Assembly (NCBI RefSeq): GCF_042650605.1
Contig: NZ_JBHSBN010000002.1
Span: forward strand, 496,001 to 560,000
Reading direction: 5' to 3'
Length of the DNA stretch: 64,000 nt
DNA from: Micromonospora_J zhanjiangensis
GTDB taxonomy: Bacteria > Actinomycetota > Actinomycetes > Mycobacteriales > Micromonosporaceae
Below, one piece after another: positions 1 to 7,349 of the stretch. Within the stretch, counting starts at the first letter, position 1. Every line of letters starts with the position of its first letter. A program made the translations under genes and the position numbers. The notes under the pieces are model-generated. The model did not search any database. It saw only the letters and a list, made by a program, of their open reading frames with translations, and was not told the origin of the DNA.

Positions 1-2
1 GG

Positions 3-1814
3 CTCGCTCAGCTCATCGAGTCCCACGGACGCTCAGCTGTCACCATCGAGCTACTCAATGATCTGACCGCTCGGACGCACCTGTCGGGCGATCTGCGAGG
101 CGTCCTGGAATTCCTGTTGCAGGGCTTGGATGCGGCCGCACCGGAGCTTCTTGCCGCTGTCGCCCAGTCGCCATCGATCAGCGTCACTGAATCGCTGCCT
201 TTGATGCTCGAACTCACCGGTGAAAGCCCGGCCTTCGCCACGGCCGAGGTGCTGCGTGGGTGTGCCTCTCGGTGTCTACATGGCAACGGTCTGCCGCTTG
301 CGAGGGCACTTCTGCGTACCAGTGCTGCGGTTGGAGCGTTGGGCGCGGAGCACCCCCGATGGATGCTGCGGGTATTGCGCCGCTTTGGCCCAGCCGTCTG
401 GTCCGACATCGCGGCGTGCGTCGAGACGCGGCTTTCCGTCGCGGCCGTCCACAACTTCGTCCGTCTGGCGGACTTCGCTACCGTGGAGGATGCGGTATTT
501 CTCGCTCGGCACTTCGACGTCCTCCTCGCCGATGATGAGGGCAGTTCCCAGGAATTGAACGCGCTCCTGGCCCACTACGACTGGCGAGTTCGCGCCGCTC
601 TTATCGAAAGGATCCGAGAGTGCGGCGTGATTCCGCGCCGATCGATAGATTTGATCTTGAATTCGTTGATTGTCGATCGCGATTACAAAGTTCGCGCCGC
701 CGTCGCCGACGGCGTCGGCCGGTCAAGCCTGCCCGGCCTGGACCACCTCCGCGCCGCTCTTCTCGACGACCGAAACTGGCACGTCCGCGAACGTCTCCTC
801 CAAGGGCTTTCTGCCAAGGCTGCGGTCGACGAGTCAGTCACCGACATGGTCCTCAACAGTCAAAGAGTATGGCGAAACGGCCCTCGGAACGTTCGGGTCG
901 CCGCACAGCGGCTCCTCTTCAAATCTGGCAAGCAACCGCTCCAAGACGAGGAGTCAGCGCGCGCTGCCTTGTTTGGTCTGCTGCGAGAAATTCGCACCGG
1001 CGCTACGCAGTTGCCGATGAACGTTCAGTCTGCCTTGGTCCGTCAGGGTGTCGCCTCGGCCGACTGGCTCGTTCGCGCGGAGGCCAATCTACTTGACCAG
1101 CAGGATGCAGCCACAAAGGAGGCCACAGTCATTGGCAAGGAGGCATTCCGTCGGCTTCGAGGCGGACGCGCAATTCAAGTCGCGCTCGATGTCCGCGACA
1201 TCGACCATGCCGTCACGGTCGCGCAGGCCGCCGCCGCCGTTGGCGTGCAGTTCGTCGAGATCGGTGATCCGCTGATAAAAGCCGTCGGCGTTCACGCCAT
1301 CAGTGCCGTCAAGCAGCAAGTCGCTGGTGTGTCGATCGTTGCCGAGATGATGTCTGCGGACTGGGGACGTGACCAAGTGGTCCTCGCAGCCGAAGCCGGA
1401 GCCGACGTCGTACTTCTCATCGGACCCGCCAGTATCGCCAGCGTGTCCGCAGCCGTCGAAGCGAGCAGGCGATTCGCCGTCCCCATCATGATCGATGTGC
1501 CGGAGGGTCGATTGGTCCAAGATTGGATCCGGGACATGGAACGCGCGGGGGTCGACGGCTTTGCCGTCACCACGAACATTGACCTGGGCGTAGCGAGCTT
1601 CCATCCCCTTGACCAAGCCCAGCTCATCAGGTCGTGGACCAAACTGCCGGTCGCGGTATCCGGTGGGTTCGAACCCGCCGACCGGGAAGCCAGCCGGCGC
1701 CGCTCATGGGACATCCTCGTCGTCGGTCGCGGAGTCACGGATTCTTTGGACCCCGCTCTCGCACTGCGGGATCTCACCGCGTCGATTGATCTTACCGAAG
1801 GACCCCGTACATGA
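3..1814 (+). CDS. HEAT-repeat protein fused to a HUMPS/OMPDC-type barrel (5' end outside window)
   Basis: The frame is open to the left edge, so this is the 3' part of a longer gene; the TTG at 117 is only the first possible start inside the window. The first ~350 visible codons encode alpha-helical repeats of HEAT type (for example around 590-830, with repeated patterns such as WRVRAAL, YKVRAAV and WHVRERL). The last ~210 codons (about 1165-1790) match the orotidine-5'-phosphate decarboxylase/3-hexulose-6-phosphate synthase barrel: IQVALDV near the start, VEIGDPLIK, AEAGADVVLL, VSGGF and DILVVGRGVT. The family's DxKxxD active-site motif reads ExMxxD here (codons 1344-1361), so the lysine is replaced by methionine. 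The stop overlaps the next ATG (ATGA), implying translational coupling with the GNAT gene. Base composition is less G+C-rich than downstream genes. The enzymatic role is unknown; a binding or regulatory barrel is as likely as a catalyst. Confidence 0.75.
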   Translation, partial: LAQLIESHGRSAVTIELLNDLTARTHLSGDLRGVLEFLLQGLDAAAPELLAAVAQSPSISVTESLPLMLELTGESPAFATAEVLRGCASRCLHGNGLPLARALLRTSAAVGALGAEHPRWMLRVLRRFGPAVWSDIAACVETRLSVAAVHNFVRLADFATVEDAVFLARHFDVLLADDEGSSQELNALLAHYDWRVRAALIERIRECGVIPRRSIDLILNSLIVDRDYKVRAAVADGVGRSSLPGLDHLRAALLDDRNWHVRERLLQGLSAKAAVDESVTDMVLNSQRVWRNGPRNVRVAAQRLLFKSGKQPLQDEESARAALFGLLREIRTGATQLPMNVQSALVRQGVASADWLVRAEANLLDQQDAATKEATVIGKEAFRRLRGGRAIQVALDVRDIDHAVTVAQAAAAVGVQFVEIGDPLIKAVGVHAISAVKQQVAGVSIVAEMMSADWGRDQVVLAAEAGADVVLLIGPASIASVSAAVEASRRFAVPIMIDVPEGRLVQDWIRDMERAGVDGFAVTTNIDLGVASFHPLDQAQLIRSWTKLPVAVSGGFEPADREASRRRSWDILVVGRGVTDSLDPALALRDLTASIDLTEGPRT

Positions 1815-2290
1815 TCATCACTCCGCTCACGGTGGATCGCATCCCCGACCTTGAGAAACTGCTGGCGCTGGGAGGTCCCTATATCAGATTGCGCAGTTCA
1901 TCGGACTACTGGCTGTACGCGACGCTGTTCGCCGACACCTGTCCGCTCGCCCTCATCGACGGGCAGGTCGTCGGCAGCGTGATCGCGTTTCGAAGTCAGG
2001 TCAATCCGTCAGAGATATACCTGCAAGACGTGATGACACACCCCGACCACCGCCGCCAAGGGGTTACGCGGGCACTCGTGGAAGAAGTTCGTCGCCGAGG
2101 TTCCCTTTGGGGATGCGGCCGGCTCTTCCTCACATCAGAAGCCGACAACCGCGCCGCGCACACTACGTGGCTCGGGTTGGGCTTCACCAACGTCGCCGGA
2201 GACCGCACGGAGCACGGCGTGTCCGTCATGCTCGACTACAAAGGGTTAGGGAAGCATCGCGCTGTCTACGAGCGATTGATCGGCGCCTAA
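1811..2290 (+). CDS. GNAT family N-acetyltransferase
   Basis: A 159-residue protein with the GNAT fold: LALIDGQVVGSVIAF (beta strands 3-4), then the acetyl-CoA pyrophosphate-binding signature HPDHRRQGVTRALV (about residues 77-90), then an EADNRAAHTTWLGLGF segment typical of motif B. The length is normal for a single-domain GNAT. The ATG overlaps the TGA of the HEAT-HUMPS gene by the ATGA arrangement, so the two are probably translated together. The acyl acceptor cannot be read from the sequence. The stop overlaps, tail to tail, the end of the decayed XRE gene on the other strand. Confidence 0.85.
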   Translation: MIITPLTVDRIPDLEKLLALGGPYIRLRSSSDYWLYATLFADTCPLALIDGQVVGSVIAFRSQVNPSEIYLQDVMTHPDHRRQGVTRALVEEVRRRGSLWGCGRLFLTSEADNRAAHTTWLGLGFTNVAGDRTEHGVSVMLDYKGLGKHRAVYERLIGA

Positions 2291-2677
2291 CGGGAAGTTG
2301 TCAACGGACCCGTGGGTCCCGTGAGCTGTCCGTGGGGCGAAGCTCGACCGGTCAACAGCGGCTCGGTGACCGCTGCCCGCTCGGTGGCTGTCATCGGTTG
2401 AACGGAGATGCGCAGGCCGAGAGCCGAGGCGACCGCGGTCAACGTGCTGAGGGTGGGGTTGACGTTGCCGGTGGAGAAGAGGCGGCGAACGGTGGCCGGC
2501 TCGGCACCGATTGCACGGGCGATGTCCGCCTTCGACAGGCCTGCCGCTACCCGTGCTCGTTCAGCGCGTTGATGATCGCGTCCGTCGTGGAGATCCGCAC
2601 CGACTCGACGACGTAGCTACGCAGGAACTCCGGATCTGACAGATCCGCAGCAAGATCTTCCTGAAGCCGCTGCTCAT
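2287..2677 (-). pseudogene. frameshifted XRE/HigA-type helix-turn-helix gene
   Basis: Reading the minus strand, a GGGAGG ribosome site precedes an ATG at 2677, but that frame stops after 38 codons. A second frame gives LQEDLAADLSDPEFLRSYVV and TTDAIINALNE, then ends at a stop. A third frame continues with ERARVAAGLSKADIARAIG, then EPATVRRLFSTGNVNPTLST and ALGLRISV: a clear XRE helix-turn-helix plus the segment that follows it in HigA-like antitoxins. The pieces join into one normal ~125-residue protein only if two frameshifts are allowed, one just after the start and one near 2560. It lies just downstream of the MerR gene on the same strand. No toxin partner is visible. A sequencing error would be the alternative to true decay. 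Confidence 0.55.
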
Positions 2678-2690
2678 TGGGTGACCTCCC

Positions 2691-2724
2691 GGGTATGGCG
2701 TATCACAAATGATCCGCCATACCC
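2691..2724. promoter_or_regulatory. 34-bp near-perfect palindrome (operator or terminator)
   Basis: Arms GGGTATGGCG (2691-2700) and CGCCATACCC (2715-2724) are perfectly inverted, and inside them ATCA and TGAT also pair around CAAA, with a single T/C mismatch between the two blocks. It lies between the MerR stop (2751) and the start of the XRE remnant (2677). XRE antitoxins often bind such a site upstream of their own gene, but as RNA it could also act as a hairpin terminating MerR transcripts. No T-run follows on the minus strand, which slightly favours the operator reading. Confidence 0.6.
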
Positions 2725-2750
2725 GCTGGGCGCGCGCGAGCGTTGCTGGA

Positions 2751-3692
2751 CTACTTATGGTCGAGGCTGTCGCGTAGGGCAGCCATGAACCAATCGAACA
2801 CCGGCCTCAGACTCGGCTGGGCCGGCTGGCCGTTGATGACGGCCAGCAGTTGCCAGTACCGCTCGGCACGAGGATCGCCGGCGACCTCAAGCCGGTGCAA
2901 CACCGTCTCGCGATATCCCCTTGTGTCGGCCTTGCCGAAGGTGGCCGCGTACCGGCCCATGAGCTCGTCAACGACCTGCCGCGCCCGCTCGGACGCGGGA
3001 TCGACGTCGTCGGAGAGCGCCTCGGTGACCAGCTCGATGATCTTCCTGGTCAACTCGTGGTGCAGACCGCCCGGGTCGCCCTCGGCGCGTTCCGCGGCCT
3101 GATGTTCGGCCATGCGCCGGATGCTGGCCTTGAAATCGGGGTCCTGAACGAGTTCGGCCAGTTCCACCCACGCCTCCACCTGCGCGGCGGACGGGTCGTC
3201 GGGCAGGTCCGGCGTCGCCGCGCGCAGCATCGCCACGAACTCAGGGTTCGCATCCAGGTCCGCGAACGCGTCGTCGACAAATTCGTGGATGATCCGCCGC
3301 CGCTCGACGTCGGACAGCTTCGCCAGTTTGTGCATGAGCTCCATCTCCTCGGGACTTGACCCGCGTTTGGCCACTGCCCGCAACACCGCCCGGCGCAGCC
3401 GCAGGATGCTGATCTGCGCATCCAGGGCATCCGCGTGGGCGTGCGCGGCCTGCGGCACCGTGATCTCCCGACCCAGCACCCGCTGGATGGTGGGAATATC
3501 GATACCGAGTTCGCGCAGCGTGCGCACCAGCTCCAGCCGGGTCAGCGCCGCGATGTCGTACAGCCGGTGGCCGGCGGGGCTTCGATCGGTCGGCGGCAAC
3601 ACACCGGAGTCGGAGTAGAACCGGATCGTGCGCACCGGCAGTCCGGTACGCCGAGCCAGCTCCCCGATCGTGTACAGCGTGCCGTCGTCCAT
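2751..3692 (-). CDS. MerR-family transcriptional regulator
   Basis: 313 residues. Residues 5-75 are a MerR winged helix-turn-helix: YTIGELARRTGLPVRTIRFY, then GHRLYDIAALTRLELVRTLRELG. The helix after it (about 75-125) is the usual dimerisation coiled coil. The remaining ~190 residues form a helical C-terminal region with no Cys-rich metal site, so metal sensing is unlikely; a small-molecule or TipA-like ligand role is possible but unproven. The promoter directly upstream has the MerR hallmark (19-bp spacer filled by a palindrome), which points to autoregulation. The divergent neighbour in the same direction upstream is the epoxide hydrolase. Confidence 0.88.
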   Translation of the reverse strand: MDDGTLYTIGELARRTGLPVRTIRFYSDSGVLPPTDRSPAGHRLYDIAALTRLELVRTLRELGIDIPTIQRVLGREITVPQAAHAHADALDAQISILRLRRAVLRAVAKRGSSPEEMELMHKLAKLSDVERRRIIHEFVDDAFADLDANPEFVAMLRAATPDLPDDPSAAQVEAWVELAELVQDPDFKASIRRMAEHQAAERAEGDPGGLHHELTRKIIELVTEALSDDVDPASERARQVVDELMGRYAATFGKADTRGYRETVLHRLEVAGDPRAERYWQLLAVINGQPAQPSLRPVFDWFMAALRDSLDHK

Positions 3693-3698
3693 CGCCCT

Positions 3699-3729
3699 AC
3701 GGTCCTACCTCCACCGGATGGAGGTGCAA
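3699..3729 (-). promoter_or_regulatory. MerR-type promoter with 19-bp spacer and palindrome
   Basis: Minus strand: -35 TTGCAC (3724-3729), -10 GACCGT (3699-3704), spacer exactly 19 bp. The perfect palindrome ACCTCCA-n5-TGGAGGT (3707-3725) fills the spacer. Overlong spacers with the operator between the hexamers are the defining layout of promoters activated by MerR-family proteins. The expected start of transcription falls at or a few bases before the ATG at 3692, so the message would be leaderless or nearly so. Confidence 0.65.
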
Positions 3730-3829
3730 GCCAGTTTCGCGACTCTCGGGGCCAAGCCTCGGCAGTACCGGCGACGGAAACAGCGGCGGAGCCGGACCGC
3801 GGATCGGCCCGGCTCCGCCACCACGTCGG

Positions 3830-4978
3830 CTACGGGCGCAGGCTGCCGAAGAACTGCCGCAGCTCGCCGGCGAGCAGGTCCGGCTCCTCCAGTGGCATGA
3901 AGTGTCCGCCCCGGCCCGGCTCACTCCAGTGCCGGATGTCGGTGCAGGCCCGCTCGGCGATCTCCCGGGGGAAGCCCGCCATCGACGGTTCGGTGCTCAC
4001 CGTGAACGCGGCCGGCACGGTGATGTCCGGTCGCGGGGTGTTGTGTTCGAAGTCGAGGTACTGCCGGAACGACGAGCCGATCGTGCCGGTGACCCAGTAG
4101 AGCGTGACGATGGTGAGCAGGGTGTCTCGGTCGACGCTGTTGGCCAGGTCCCCGCGGTTGTCGGTCCAGTCCCGGTACTTGTCGACGAGCCAGGCGGCCA
4201 GCCCGGCCGGGGAGTCGGCCAGCGCCGCCGCGAGGGTGTCCGGCCGGGTGCCCATGATGGCGCTGTAGCCGCCGTCGGTCTCGTCGTACGCCGCGTCGGC
4301 GTCCAGGTACGCCTGTTCGGCCGCCGACAGCGGCCGGGCGTCGAAGCTGGCCGGGAACGGCGGGTGGATCATGTGGATGCCGGCGACCCGGTCCGGGTAC
4401 AGGGCGCCCAGCCAGCCGGTCACCACCCCGCCGACGTCGCCGCCGAACGCGCCGTACCGCTGGTGGCCGAGGACGTCGGTCATCAGCTCGTGCAGCGTCC
4501 GGGCCAGGGCCGCCCGGGTCACCGGCCCGGCCGGCACCTCGGAGAAGCCGAAGCCGGGCAGCGAGGGCACCACCACGTCGAACGCGTCCGCGGGGTCGGC
4601 CCCGAACCGCGCGGGGTCGGTCAGCCGGTCGACCAGCGGCAGCATCTCGACGAAGCTGCTGGGCCAGCCGTGGCTGAGCAGCAACGGCAGCCGCGCCGGC
4701 GCCCCGGCCGGCCGGACCGCGCGGACCAGCAGGAAGTGCAGCTTTCGGCCGCCGATCGTCACCCGGTGCTGCGGGTACGCGTTGAGCCGTGCCTCGGCTG
4801 CCCGCCAGTCGAACCCGGTGTGCCAGTAGGCCACCAGCTCCCGCAGGTAGTCCGGGTCGACACCGGCACACCACGGACGGTCGCCGCTGCGGGTGGTGAA
4901 ACGGGTACCGGCCAACCGGGCCCGCAGGTCGTCGAGGACCGCTTCGGGCACCTCGATGGAAAACGGGGAGTAAGACAT
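3830..4978 (-). CDS. epoxide hydrolase (EHN domain plus alpha/beta hydrolase)
   Basis: 382 residues, the normal length of microsomal-type epoxide hydrolases. The N-terminal ~110 residues match the epoxide hydrolase N-terminal domain (IEVPEAVLDDLRARL, then DYLRELVAYW and FDWRAAEARLN). HGWP at 103-106 gives the oxyanion hole, the nucleophile is Asp181 in GAFGGDVGG, and the C-terminal catalytic histidine is His359 in GRGGHFMPLEEP. It should open epoxides to diols in the cytoplasm through an alkyl-enzyme ester; the natural substrate is unknown. The ATG is preceded by GGAGG at 4 nt, and that site can be masked by a hairpin in the leader (see the leader ORF and attenuator entries). Confidence 0.9.
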   Translation of the reverse strand: MSYSPFSIEVPEAVLDDLRARLAGTRFTTRSGDRPWCAGVDPDYLRELVAYWHTGFDWRAAEARLNAYPQHRVTIGGRKLHFLLVRAVRPAGAPARLPLLLSHGWPSSFVEMLPLVDRLTDPARFGADPADAFDVVVPSLPGFGFSEVPAGPVTRAALARTLHELMTDVLGHQRYGAFGGDVGGVVTGWLGALYPDRVAGIHMIHPPFPASFDARPLSAAEQAYLDADAAYDETDGGYSAIMGTRPDTLAAALADSPAGLAAWLVDKYRDWTDNRGDLANSVDRDTLLTIVTLYWVTGTIGSSFRQYLDFEHNTPRPDITVPAAFTVSTEPSMAGFPREIAERACTDIRHWSEPGRGGHFMPLEEPDLLAGELRQFFGSLRP

Positions 4979-5050
4979 CTGTCCTCCGAGAAAGGAGGGC
5001 GCTCCCCGACGCGACAGGTCAGCTGAGGGGGACGGCGGAGAAGAGCGCCC
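4979..5050 (-). promoter_or_regulatory. candidate translational attenuator upstream of the epoxide hydrolase
   Basis: On the minus-strand RNA the Shine-Dalgarno GGAGG (4983-4987) can pair with CCTCC (4994-4998) around a 6-nt loop, hiding the start. The stretch next to it, GAGCGCCC (RNA sense, 4997-5004), overlaps that CCTCC and is also perfectly complementary over 8 nt to GGGCGCTC (5043-5050), which lies inside the upstream leader ORF. The two pairings are mutually exclusive, the layout expected when ribosome position on a leader peptide decides between a masked and an exposed start. A -10-like TACGGT (5107-5112) would start the RNA just upstream. Structure inferred by eye only. Confidence 0.5.
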
Positions 5051-5072
5051 AGACGTGACAACGGGTGTTCAC
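5019..5072 (-). CDS. 17-residue leader peptide ORF
   Basis: GTG start at 5072, preceded on the minus strand by a strong GGAGGAGG site at 8-nt spacing (5081-5088), with a TGA at 5019-5021. The peptide is VNTRCHVWALFSAVPLS. It ends 40 nt before the epoxide hydrolase ATG, and codons for WAL overlap one arm of the proposed competing structure. It carries one Cys, one His and one Trp codon, so what would stall a ribosome is open (an amino acid, an antibiotic, or the peptide itself). The good ribosome site is the main reason to believe it is translated. Confidence 0.5.
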   Translation of the reverse strand: MNTRCHVWALFSAVPLS

Positions 5073-5163
5073 CGGGCTCACCTCCTCCGCGTCGCTGACG
5101 GAGATCACCGTAGCAGGGGTGCCGGTCGGTCCGGACCGGCGCCCGCCCTGGGAGAATGCCTCG

Positions 5164-5922
5164 GTGATCATCCTGCTGCACAGCTCCAAGACCATGCGGG
5201 TGCCCACGGCCGGGACGCAACCCTCGGGTACGCCGGTGCTCGTCGACCGGGCGGCGGAGCTGATCGACCGGTTGCGCCGGCTCACCCCGGCGGAGCTGGC
5301 CGGCGCGATGACGATCTCGCCGGACCTCGCCGAGAAGACCAGGACGCAGTACGTCGACTGGAGCCCCGAGCCGGCCGTCGCGGCGGCCGAGGCGTTCGTC
5401 GGGGACATCTACAGCGGCCTGCGGGTCGACTCGTTCGGTCCGGCCGACCGCCGGTACGCCGACACGCACATGCGGATCCTGTCCGGGCTGTACGGGATCC
5501 TGCGGCCGTTCGACGGCATAAACCCGTACCGGTTGGAGATGGGTTACCGGCTGCCCGGCCTGAACCTGTACCAGTTCTGGGGCGACGCCATCGCCGAGCA
5601 GTTGCCGGCCCGGGGCCGGATCGTCAACCTCGCCGCGGCCGAGTACAGCCGGACCGTCACGAGGTACGTCGATGCCGACCGGGTGGTGACGCCGAAGTTC
5701 CTCACCGTCGACCCGAAGACCGGTCAGCCGAAGTTCATCGTCGTGCACGCCAAGATCGCCCGCGGCGCGTTCGCCCGCTGGCTGGTCACCGAGCGGGCCG
5801 ACGACCTCACCGGCTTCGCGGACATCGGCTACCGGTACGACCCGGCGCTCAGCTCCGACCGGGAGCCGGTCTTCGTCTGCGCCGAGTTCGGCGGCAAGGG
5901 CCTGTCCGTCCGCCTCACCTGA
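5164..5922 (+). CDS. yaaA: YaaA family (DUF328) peroxide-stress protein
   Basis: 252 residues from GTG at 5164, chosen because YaaA proteins begin with a hydrophobic strand like VIILLHSSKTM and a GGGAGA site lies ~10 nt upstream; the frame also opens earlier, at 5065. Family features: RTQYVDWSPEPAVAAAEAF, then the core LSGLYGILRPFDGINPYRLEMG (residues ~115-136) and LNLYQFWG, then NLAAAEYS and VVHAKIARGAFARWL near the C-terminus. In E. coli YaaA lowers free iron under hydrogen peroxide stress; whether that holds in actinobacteria is inference. It faces away from the epoxide hydrolase, sharing the intergenic region. Confidence 0.88.
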   Translation: MIILLHSSKTMRVPTAGTQPSGTPVLVDRAAELIDRLRRLTPAELAGAMTISPDLAEKTRTQYVDWSPEPAVAAAEAFVGDIYSGLRVDSFGPADRRYADTHMRILSGLYGILRPFDGINPYRLEMGYRLPGLNLYQFWGDAIAEQLPARGRIVNLAAAEYSRTVTRYVDADRVVTPKFLTVDPKTGQPKFIVVHAKIARGAFARWLVTERADDLTGFADIGYRYDPALSSDREPVFVCAEFGGKGLSVRLT

Positions 5923-5952
5923 GCCGTCGTCTCGACGAATCGCACGACGTTC

Positions 5953-6007
5953 TTGACAGCGAGCCCGTTCGGCCTCACGCTGTCCTATAGTCCTACGGTC
6001 GTAGGAC
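5953..6007 (+). promoter_or_regulatory. GntR operator palindrome with promoter-like elements
   Basis: A perfect 18-bp palindrome, GTCCTACG-GT-CGTAGGAC, spans 5990-6007, 21 bp before the GntR start. A further GTCCTA copy at 5982-5987 runs into TATAGT (5986-5991), a good -10 element. TTGACA occurs at 5953, but 27 bp from TATAGT is too far for a normal -35/-10 pair, so the actual -35 is uncertain. YtrA-type GntR proteins bind such palindromes over their own promoters, and binding here would block the start site. Confidence 0.65.
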
Positions 6008-6028
6008 AACAGGGGAGGGAACGCCGGA

Positions 6029-6427
6029 GTGATCGAGTTCGTGCTGGACAGCCGGTCCAAGGTGAACACCTACGTGCAGCTCGTGCAGCAGGTGAAACAG
6101 GCCCTCCGGGTCGGCCTGCTCGCACCGGGGGACCAGCTGCCGAAGGTGCGGGACGTGGCGCAGTCGTTGGCGATCAACCCGAACACGGTGCTGAAGGCGT
6201 ACCGCGAACTGGAGATCGAGGGGCTGGCCGAGGGCCGGCCGGGGGTCGGCACGTTCGTCCGCGCCACCCTGGCCGGCGCGTCCCTGCCCAACCAGGCCGA
6301 GCTGCGGGAGGACCTGGTGGCCTGGCTGCACCGGGCCCAAGCGGCGGGCCTGACCCGCGAGGACGTCACCGCCCTGGTGGAGACGACCATCCGCGCCACG
6401 CTCCCGGTCGAACCGGTGCAGCGGTAG
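6029..6427 (+). CDS. GntR-family regulator, YtrA subfamily
   Basis: 132 residues from GTG 6029. A winged helix-turn-helix fills residues 10-75: YVQLVQQVKQALRVGLLAPG, then DQLPKVRDVAQSLAINPNTV and KAYRELEIEGL. Only a short ~55-residue helical tail follows, which is the YtrA pattern (no large ligand domain). It is the first gene of an operon with the ABC ATPase and permease (28-nt gap to the ATPase), and its palindrome lies just upstream, so it very likely represses this operon until cell-envelope or antibiotic stress. Confidence 0.88.
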   Translation: MIEFVLDSRSKVNTYVQLVQQVKQALRVGLLAPGDQLPKVRDVAQSLAINPNTVLKAYRELEIEGLAEGRPGVGTFVRATLAGASLPNQAELREDLVAWLHRAQAAGLTREDVTALVETTIRATLPVEPVQR

Positions 6428-6455
6428 CAGTCCGAGCTGAAGGAAGGAACACAGA

Positions 6456-7349
6456 ATGGAACCGGTGCTGGAGACGGACCGGCTGGGCAAGCGGTACGGC
6501 AAGACATGGGCGCTGCGGGACTGTTCGCTGCACCTGCCACCGGGGCGGATCGCCGCCCTGGTCGGCCCCAACGGGGCGGGCAAGAGCACGCTGCTGCACC
6601 TGGCGGTGGGGCTGCTGCGGCCCGACGCCGGGACGGTCCGGCTGTTCGGCGAGTCGCCGTACGACAACCGGAAGGTGCTGGCCGACGTCGGTTTCGTCGC
6701 CCAGGACACCCCGCTGTACCGGGACTTCACCGCCGCCGAACTGGTCACCACGGGCGCCAAGCTGAACCGACAGCGGTGGGACGACGCGCTGGCCCGCGAC
6801 CGGCTGGCCCAGCTCGGCATCCCGCCGGACAAGCCGGTCGGCAAGCTGTCCGGCGGGCAGCGCGCCCAGGTGGCGCTGGCGCTCGCCCTGGCCAAGCGGC
6901 CCCGGCTGCTGCTGCTCGACGAGCCGGTCGCCAGCCTGGACCCGCTGGCCCGACGCGAGTTCCTCCAGTCGCTGATGGGCAGCGTCGCCGACGCGGGCAG
7001 CACCGTGCTGCTCTCCTCGCACCTGCTGGCGGACCTGGAACGGGTCTGCGACTACCTGATCGTGCTGAACACGGCCCAGGTGCGGCTCACCGGTCCGGTC
7101 GAGGAGATCGCCGCCGGGCACCGGCAGCTGGTCGGCCCCCGGCACGACGGCGGCCCGATCGGCGGGGTCGCGGCGGTGGTCCGGGCCAGTCACACCGACC
7201 GGCAGTCCACCCTGCTGGTCCGCACCGACGGCCCGGTCACCGACCCGGCCTGGACGGTCCGCGACGTCTCGTTGGAGGACACCATCCTGGCCTACCTCGC
7301 CGAGGGCGAGACGCGGGCCAGCCACACCGAATGGGGGGTGCCGGCATGA
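6456..7349 (+). CDS. ABC transporter ATP-binding protein
   Basis: 297 residues. Walker A GPNGAGKS (~38-45), Q-loop in VGFVAQDTPLY, signature LSGGQRAQ (~132), Walker B LLLLDEPVASLD and the switch histidine in LLSSHLLADLERV. The ~80 residues after the NBD form an accessory C-terminal domain common in exporters of this kind. It is preceded by a GGAAGGA site and its TGA overlaps the permease ATG. It resembles the second ATPase in this window (49798-50634) over the whole NBD. Confidence 0.92.
   Translation: MEPVLETDRLGKRYGKTWALRDCSLHLPPGRIAALVGPNGAGKSTLLHLAVGLLRPDAGTVRLFGESPYDNRKVLADVGFVAQDTPLYRDFTAAELVTTGAKLNRQRWDDALARDRLAQLGIPPDKPVGKLSGGQRAQVALALALAKRPRLLLLDEPVASLDPLARREFLQSLMGSVADAGSTVLLSSHLLADLERVCDYLIVLNTAQVRLTGPVEEIAAGHRQLVGPRHDGGPIGGVAAVVRASHTDRQSTLLVRTDGPVTDPAWTVRDVSLEDTILAYLAEGETRASHTEWGVPA

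Noticed and set aside
117..119. TTG as the start of the HEAT-HUMPS gene
   Set aside because: The frame is open to the first base and the upstream codons read as protein (LAQLIESHGRSAV), so the gene simply begins outside.
5953..5991. TTGACA and TATAGT as a -35/-10 pair before the GntR gene
   Set aside because: The 27-bp gap is too long for a normal promoter; only the -10 and the palindrome are kept as likely.
4759..6069. Long overlapping frames on both strands around the epoxide hydrolase and yaaA
   Set aside because: They are low-complexity shadows; the hydrolase and YaaA have full catalytic or family motifs.
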